Positions 63,386 through 64,000 of a stretch of 64,000 nucleotides of DNA are shown piece after piece. The number at the start of each line of letters is the position of its first letter. Position 1 is the first letter of the stretch. The notes under the pieces were generated by a model. That model saw only the letters and a list, made by a program, of their open reading frames with translations, was not told where the DNA came from and made no database searches. Origin of the DNA: Engelhardtia mirabilis (GTDB taxonomy: Bacteria > Planctomycetota > UBA1135 > GCA-002686595); contig NZ_CP036287.1 in NCBI RefSeq assembly GCF_007748095.1, positions 4,154,001-4,218,000 of the forward strand. Direction: 5' to 3'. A program made the translations under genes and the position numbers.

Positions 63386-63419
63386 ACTTCGGGCCCGCGC
63401 CTCGGCGCGGGCCCGAAGT
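63386..63419 (+). terminator. Strong 15-bp hairpin after the helicase gene
   Basis: Bases 63386-63400 pair perfectly with 63405-63419 around a CTCG tetraloop, 38 bases after the helicase stop. GC-rich and without a following T-run, like the hairpin between groEL and dnaJ. Confidence 0.75.
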
Positions 63420-63546
63420 TCGTTCGGGGGGAGCTCGACTGTCGCTCGGGATCGCGAGGACGAGCACTGGTTGATAGAGCGTCTCGCCTGGGTCACAGCT
63501 GACTTCGACTCCGGCCCCCTTCGGCGAGTTTGGTTAGAACTCGGGG

Positions 63547-64000
63547 GTGCGGCGAGTCCTTCGATTCACCCTGGTGCTGGTCGTGGTGCTCAGCGTCTTT
63601 GCAACGTGGGCCCTGCGTGCGTCCGACACCTGCTCTGCCCTCGAACTCGCCAGCCACACTCGACCCGCCGTGGCCTACACGATGGCACTCCTGGGCTGCT
63701 TGCTCGCCCTGCGTCCGCGACGCTGGTCCGGACCGATCCTTCTCGCTTGCGCGCTCGTCATCGGCTGGCCGACCTTGAGGCTCAGCTGGGGCGCCGGGGC
63801 GCGAGCGCCCGATGCACTGCTCCTGCGGGTCGCGGCGGCCAACCTCCTGCTCGAATCCGACGCGCACCGAGCGCTCTTGGAGCTGGTGGATGCGAGCGAC
63901 GCTCCGGACATCGTCTTCATCAGCGAAGGCAACCAGGCGACGCTCGCCAGCATCGACGCGCTCGGGTCGGCTTACCCCCATCAGCTCCTGTGGCCGGCGC
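63547..64000 (+). CDS. Endonuclease/exonuclease/phosphatase-family membrane protein, C-terminus cut by window edge
   Basis: The GTG at 63547 (MRRVLRFTLVLVVVLSVFAT) opens a frame with no stop to the end of the window, 151 codons. Three hydrophobic segments (about 6-20, 40-60, 65-80) precede the start of an EEP domain: LLRVAAANLLLESDAHRALL, then APDIVFISEGNQATLASIDA with the Asn and Glu typical of the family (N-L-L and S/E-x-x). Relatives are periplasm-facing EEP proteins with N-terminal helices and unknown substrate. The rest lies beyond the window. Confidence 0.8.
   Translation, partial: MRRVLRFTLVLVVVLSVFATWALRASDTCSALELASHTRPAVAYTMALLGCLLALRPRRWSGPILLACALVIGWPTLRLSWGAGARAPDALLLRVAAANLLLESDAHRALLELVDASDAPDIVFISEGNQATLASIDALGSAYPHQLLWPA

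Overview
The window is high-GC bacterial DNA (roughly 70% G+C by eye), densely coding on both strands, with frequent GTG and TTG starts and very few A/T-rich promoters. It looks like Planctomycetota, probably a deep-branching marine lineage. The reasons are a lipid A gene (lpxB), so the cell is Gram-negative; many exported proteins with carboxypeptidase-regulatory, beta-propeller and toroid domains; a secreted formylglycine-generating enzyme; and a recurring C-terminal domain on exported proteins. The taxonomic call is inference. No tRNA, rRNA, CRISPR array, phage gene or transposase gene was found.

Layout. 1-3.7 kb: protein-quality cluster (groEL, cut by the left edge; dnaJ; grpE; FmdB-type zinc ribbon), then a radical SAM/SPASM protein and a Cof-type HAD phosphatase. 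6-13 kb: a membrane-anchored multi-domain protein of Ig-like folds, a lipoprotein, and the potassium uptake pair trkA-trkH. 13-18.7 kb: a glutamine amidotransferase with an odd catalytic triad, a methyltransferase remnant, a RIO/Kdo-type kinase, an SGNH hydrolase, a two-gene ABC exporter and a TPR protein. 18.8-21.7 kb: lpxB, an ECF sigma factor, its anti-sigma factor and a YbjQ protein in one overlapping run. 21.8-30.5 kb: exported enzymes (FGE lipoprotein, alpha/alpha-toroid protein, PGRP amidase, a TULIP-like lipid-binding candidate, a second SGNH hydrolase). 30.5-37.3 kb: divergent tricorn-type protease and M1 aminopeptidase with a DUF6702 partner. 37.4-42.1 kb: a Gld-type ABC operon (ATPase, permease, GldG-like, DUF4340) whose ATPase carries an in-frame amber codon. 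42-51.7 kb: ATP-grasp enzyme, hybrid histidine kinase, two secreted beta-propeller proteins and small membrane proteins. 52-54.7 kb: molybdate transport operon modABC. 54.8-59 kb: ankyrin protein, TPR lipoprotein and an Old Yellow Enzyme with a NemR-type operator. 59.5-63.4 kb: an RRM protein, a structured intergenic region, a small basic protein and a DEAD-box helicase. The right edge cuts an endonuclease/exonuclease/phosphatase-family gene.

The most unusual features are not ordinary genes. A 143-bp near-perfect palindrome lies at 51869-52011, and a half copy of it is built into the coding sequence of the DUF6702 gene at 36732-36770. Short tandem repeats begin exactly at the stop codons of three unrelated genes (trkA, ybjQ, the RRM gene). 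The gldA-like gene has a single TAG in an otherwise intact frame. A cluster of long hairpins precedes a small gene whose best-placed start is ATC.
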